Shown here: one piece after another, positions 5,689 through 8,036 of the stretch
Numbering within the stretch: position 1 is the stretch's first letter
Layout: every line of letters starts with the position of its first letter
Source of the DNA: an uncultured Eubacterium sp.
Lineage (GTDB): Bacteria > Bacillota > Clostridia > Lachnospirales > Lachnospiraceae
Direction of reading: 5' to 3'
DNA length: 8,036 nt
Assembly (NCBI GenBank): GCA_900552795.1
Contig: USBB01000051.1
Coordinates: 1-8,036, forward strand
Position numbers and translations under genes: made by a program
Notes under the pieces: model-generated
The model's input: only the letters and a program-made list of their open reading frames with translations
The model's database searches: none
Told to the model about the DNA's origin: nothing

Positions 5689-5716
5689 TTGTATTTTAAA
5701 AATATTGTGATAGAAT
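5689..5716 (+). promoter_or_regulatory. Predicted extended -10 promoter for typA
   Basis: TAGAAT (5711-5716) matches five of six -10 consensus bases and is preceded directly by TGA (5708-5710), an extended -10 TGN element. A partial -35, TTGTAT (5689-5694), lies 16 nt upstream. Transcription would start near 5723, giving a leader of about 53 nt. The A/T-rich DNA upstream could act as an UP element. Confidence 0.6.
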
Positions 5717-5734
5717 ATAAAAGTTGCTAATTAT

Positions 5735-5752
5735 ATGGCAGTACATTGCCAT
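5735..5752 (+). other. Leader hairpin of typA
   Basis: ATGGCA (5735-5740) and TGCCAT (5747-5752) are perfect inverted copies around a 6-nt loop, within the predicted 5' UTR and 9 nt before the AGAAAGGA ribosome binding site. The right arm belongs to a 14-nt sequence that recurs inside the start of typA. A regulatory role is possible but unproven. Confidence 0.4.
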
Positions 5753-5775
5753 TATTATTAAGAAAGGACAAAATA

Positions 5776-7605
5776 ATGAAAACTAATCGAGAAGATATTC
5801 GAAACATTGCCATTATTGCTCATGTTGACCATGGCAAAACTACTCTCGTAGATGAATTGCTTAAACAGAGCGGTACATTTCGTGATAATCAGGAAATTGC
5901 CGACCGTGTTATGGATTCAAACGATATTGAGCGCGAAAGAGGCATTACCATTCTTTCAAAAAATACCGCAATCACTTATAAGGATACTAAAATCAACATT
6001 ATTGACACTCCGGGACATGCTGATTTCGGCGGCGAAGTTGAGCGTGTACTTAAAATGGTTGATGGCGTTGTCCTTGTCGTAGATGCTTTTGAGGGCGTTA
6101 TGCCGCAGACAAAATTTGTTCTTCAGAAAGCACTTGACCTTGAATTATCCGTTATTGTGTGCATCAACAAAATTGACCGTCCTGAAGCAAGACCTAATGA
6201 AGTTATAGATGAAATTCTTGAACTTTTTATTGACCTTGATGCAAACGAGGAACAGCTTGACTGCCCATTCATATTTGCTTCGGCTAAATCAGGCTATGCA
6301 TTGGCTGACTTAAATGATGAAAAGAAAGATATGCAGCCGCTTTTTGACTGTATAGTTAATAATATTCCGGGACCTTGCGGAGATCCTGATGCAGACACTC
6401 AGATGCTTATATCAACTATTGATTATAACGAATTTGTCGGACGAATCGGTATAGGTAAGATTGAAAATGGTAAAATAAACGTTAATCAGGAAGTTACTAT
6501 TGTAAACCACCACGACCCGTCTATCAGAAAACGTGTTCGTGTTACTAAGCTTTACACATTCAACGGACTTAACAAAGTTGAAGTGACTGAAGCAAAATAT
6601 GGTGATATCGTTGCTGTTTCCGGCATTGCCGATATACGTATCGGTGATACTTTATGTTCTGTTGATAACCCTGTTGCTCTTCCTTTCCAGAAGATTTCAG
6701 AACCTACACTTTCTATGGATTTTATGGTAAATGACAGCCCTCTTGCCGGAAAAGAAGGTAAATTTGTTACATCCCGCCATATCCGTGACAGACTTTTTAA
6801 AGAATTAAATACCGATGTCAGCTTAAGAGTTGAGGAAAATCCCGGCTCAGAAAATTCATTTAAGGTATCAGGACGAGGTGAGCTTCACCTTTCCGTTCTT
6901 ATTGAAAATATGAGACGTGAGGGCTATGAATTTGCAGTCAGCAAAGCTGAGGTTTTATACCACACAGATGAGCGCGGCAAAAAGCTCGAACCTGTTGAAC
7001 TTGCTTATATTGATGTTCCTGATGAATTTTCAGGCTCTGTCATTCAAAAGCTGAGCCAGCGTAAAGGCGAGCTCTTGGGAATGACACCTATTAACGGCGG
7101 TTACACAAGACTTCAGTTTTCTATACCATCACGCGGTCTTATCGGCTACCGAGGAGAGTTTTTGACAGACACAAAGGGTAATGGTATTATTAATACATCT
7201 TTTGAAGGATATGAAGAATACAAGGGAGACATTTCTTACAGAAAAACCGGCTCATTAATTGCATACGAGGACGGTGAATCTGTTACTTACGGTCTTTTCA
7301 ATGCACAGGAGCGCGGTACATTATTTATAAGTCCTGGCGAAAAGGTTTATGCAGGCATGATCGTCGGTGAAAACCCTCGTACAGAAGATATCGAAGTAAA
7401 CGTATGTAAGACAAAGCATTTAACTAACACTCGTTCTTCAAGTGCAGACGAAGCTTTAAGACTCGTTCCGCCTAAGATTTTAAGTCTTGAACAGGCTCTC
7501 GATTATATCGATACAGACGAGTTATTAGAAATTACACCTAAACACTTAAGAATCAGAAAGAAAATTCTTGATTCTACACTTCGTTACAGAGCTAATAAGA
7601 AGTAA
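5776..7605 (+). CDS. typA: Ribosome-associated translational GTPase TypA/BipA
   Basis: A 609-residue GTPase of the EF-G/EF-Tu superfamily, the usual TypA length. It binds the 70S ribosome and is known for roles in 50S assembly and in growth under cold or other stress. GTP motifs are complete: AHVDHGKT (15-22, with the translational-GTPase His at 19), RGIT (55-58), DTPGH (77-81), NKID (131-134) and SAK (169-171). An EF-G-like beta-barrel follows, then domain III with GRGELHLSVLIENMRREGYE, domain V, and the TypA-specific C-terminal domain ending LRIRKKILDSTLRYRANKK. The frame opens at a TTG at 5746, but AGAAAGGA (5761-5768) lies 7 nt before the ATG at 5776, and MKTNREDIRNIAIIAHVDHGK is the normal start. 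No terminator separates it from the XRE gene 48 nt downstream. Confidence 0.97.
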   Translation: MKTNREDIRNIAIIAHVDHGKTTLVDELLKQSGTFRDNQEIADRVMDSNDIERERGITILSKNTAITYKDTKINIIDTPGHADFGGEVERVLKMVDGVVLVVDAFEGVMPQTKFVLQKALDLELSVIVCINKIDRPEARPNEVIDEILELFIDLDANEEQLDCPFIFASAKSGYALADLNDEKKDMQPLFDCIVNNIPGPCGDPDADTQMLISTIDYNEFVGRIGIGKIENGKINVNQEVTIVNHHDPSIRKRVRVTKLYTFNGLNKVEVTEAKYGDIVAVSGIADIRIGDTLCSVDNPVALPFQKISEPTLSMDFMVNDSPLAGKEGKFVTSRHIRDRLFKELNTDVSLRVEENPGSENSFKVSGRGELHLSVLIENMRREGYEFAVSKAEVLYHTDERGKKLEPVELAYIDVPDEFSGSVIQKLSQRKGELLGMTPINGGYTRLQFSIPSRGLIGYRGEFLTDTKGNGIINTSFEGYEEYKGDISYRKTGSLIAYEDGESVTYGLFNAQERGTLFISPGEKVYAGMIVGENPRTEDIEVNVCKTKHLTNTRSSSADEALRLVPPKILSLEQALDYIDTDELLEITPKHLRIRKKILDSTLRYRANKK

Positions 7606-7653
7606 ATATTAAATTAATAAAATGAATAAATTTTTAAATCACGGAGGTAAAAC

Positions 7654-7977
7654 ATGATTGATAATGATTTAGGCGCAAAAGTAAAAAAATTAAGAATTTC
7701 TAACGGACTTACACAGGAAGAAGTTGCAAAGGCTCTCGATGTAACACCTGGTTACATCAGCAATGTTGAAAATGGCAGAAACTTAATGACATTAAGAATG
7801 CTTTCTTACTATGCTGAATTGACAGGAGTTTCTTTGGACTACCTTGCAGGAAGCGTTGACAAAAACTATCAGAACACTGCTTTAGATAACGAAATCATGC
7901 AGCTTGTTCAGAAAATGGATGCAGATACAAAGGAAAAGCTTATTTCTACAATAAGAATATGGCAGGATGCACAATAA
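7654..7977 (+). CDS. XRE-family helix-turn-helix transcriptional regulator
   Basis: A 107-residue DNA-binding protein. Residues about 9-64 form a Cro/C1-type HTH: VKKLRISNGLTQEEVAKAL, then VTPGYISNVENGRN as the recognition region, then LRMLSYYAELTGVSLDYLAG. The remaining 40 residues (LDNEIMQLVQKMDADTKEKLISTIRIW) look like one or two amphipathic helices, suited to dimerisation. No ligand-binding, membrane or peptidase domain is present. A strong GGAGG (7643-7647) precedes the ATG by 6 nt. It lies 48 nt after typA with no hairpin between, so it is probably cotranscribed and ends at the terminator at 7997-8036. Targets are unknown. Nothing suggests phage origin, since base composition and neighbours are ordinary. 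Confidence 0.88.
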   Translation: MIDNDLGAKVKKLRISNGLTQEEVAKALDVTPGYISNVENGRNLMTLRMLSYYAELTGVSLDYLAGSVDKNYQNTALDNEIMQLVQKMDADTKEKLISTIRIWQDAQ

Positions 7978-7996
7978 AAAATTAGGGTTATAGGAC

Positions 7997-8036
7997 AAAA
8001 CGTGTTGATGGGTTAATCCCATTCAACAAACGTTTT
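7997..8036 (+). terminator. Long terminator hairpin after the XRE gene, at the window edge
   Basis: AAAACGTGTTGATGGG (7997-8012) pairs with 8018-8036 around the loop TTAAT. It makes 16 base pairs with one bulged T (8023) and two bulged A (8029-8030), ending in TTTT. It begins 19 nt after the XRE stop codon. The A-run on the left and T-run on the right would let it work in both directions. Any further T-run lies beyond the window. Confidence 0.75.

Larger units (their letters stand above)
5453..5775. other. AT-rich divergent spacer between the SSB-like gene and typA
   Basis: This 323-nt stretch holds no credible gene. On the typA side there is a predicted promoter and leader hairpin, listed separately. 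On the minus side, TTGGAG (5539-5544) and TATTAA (5517-5522) with a 16-nt spacer form only a weak promoter candidate for the SSB-like gene. Its 5' UTR could form a small hairpin, CCGGA/TCCGG (5476-5480/5490-5494). The middle, about 5550-5700, is almost pure A/T and includes runs of five to six A at 5554-5559, 5564-5569 and 5577-5581, near helical phase, so intrinsic curvature is likely. Confidence 0.5.

Noticed and set aside
7654..7977. XRE gene as a phage repressor or antitoxin of a toxin-antitoxin pair
   Set aside because: No toxin, integrase or phage gene is nearby; the gene sits behind typA, has ordinary composition and is followed directly by a terminator.

Overview
The window looks like ordinary chromosome from an AT-rich, low-GC Gram-positive bacterium, most likely a Clostridia member close to Lachnospiraceae. 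This is inferred from the AT-rich spacers, strong GGAGG-type ribosome binding sites, a lysine (L-box) riboswitch ahead of dapA-dapB, a DegV-family protein and a two-OB-fold SSB-like protein. No phage, insertion sequence, CRISPR array or defence system is visible.

Layout. The left edge cuts a tRNA-Gly(GCC) gene on the minus strand, with its own strong promoter. Next come an isochorismatase-family hydrolase and a DegV-family lipid-binding protein, both minus and probably one transcript from a promoter near 1627-1655. A tandem-domain GNAT acetyltransferase is read divergently on the plus strand. It converges on the minus-strand pair dapA-dapB, which encodes the first two committed steps of diaminopimelate/lysine synthesis. 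dapA is preceded by a complete lysine riboswitch aptamer, a visible antiterminator and an intrinsic terminator, so the pair should be switched off by lysine. Upstream lies a minus-strand gene for a double OB-fold SSB-like protein. A very AT-rich divergent spacer separates it from typA (ribosome-associated GTPase), which is followed closely by a small XRE-family regulator and a long terminator hairpin at the right edge.

The least ordinary stretch is the junction between the GNAT gene and dapB (about 2523-2707). It holds two copies of a 37-nt palindromic repeat (34 of 37 identical) around a separate element that can fold as a three-way junction. One repeat copy lies inside the end of the GNAT reading frame and encodes its last 12 residues; the other serves as the dapB terminator. 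This may be a small dispersed repeat family. Other points are a perfect 9-bp palindrome between the divergent degV and GNAT genes, and a duplicated 14-mer at the start of the typA message.

For degV, the hydrolase gene, dapB and typA, the longest reading frame begins upstream of the best start. I moved each start to the ATG served by a well-placed Shine-Dalgarno sequence.
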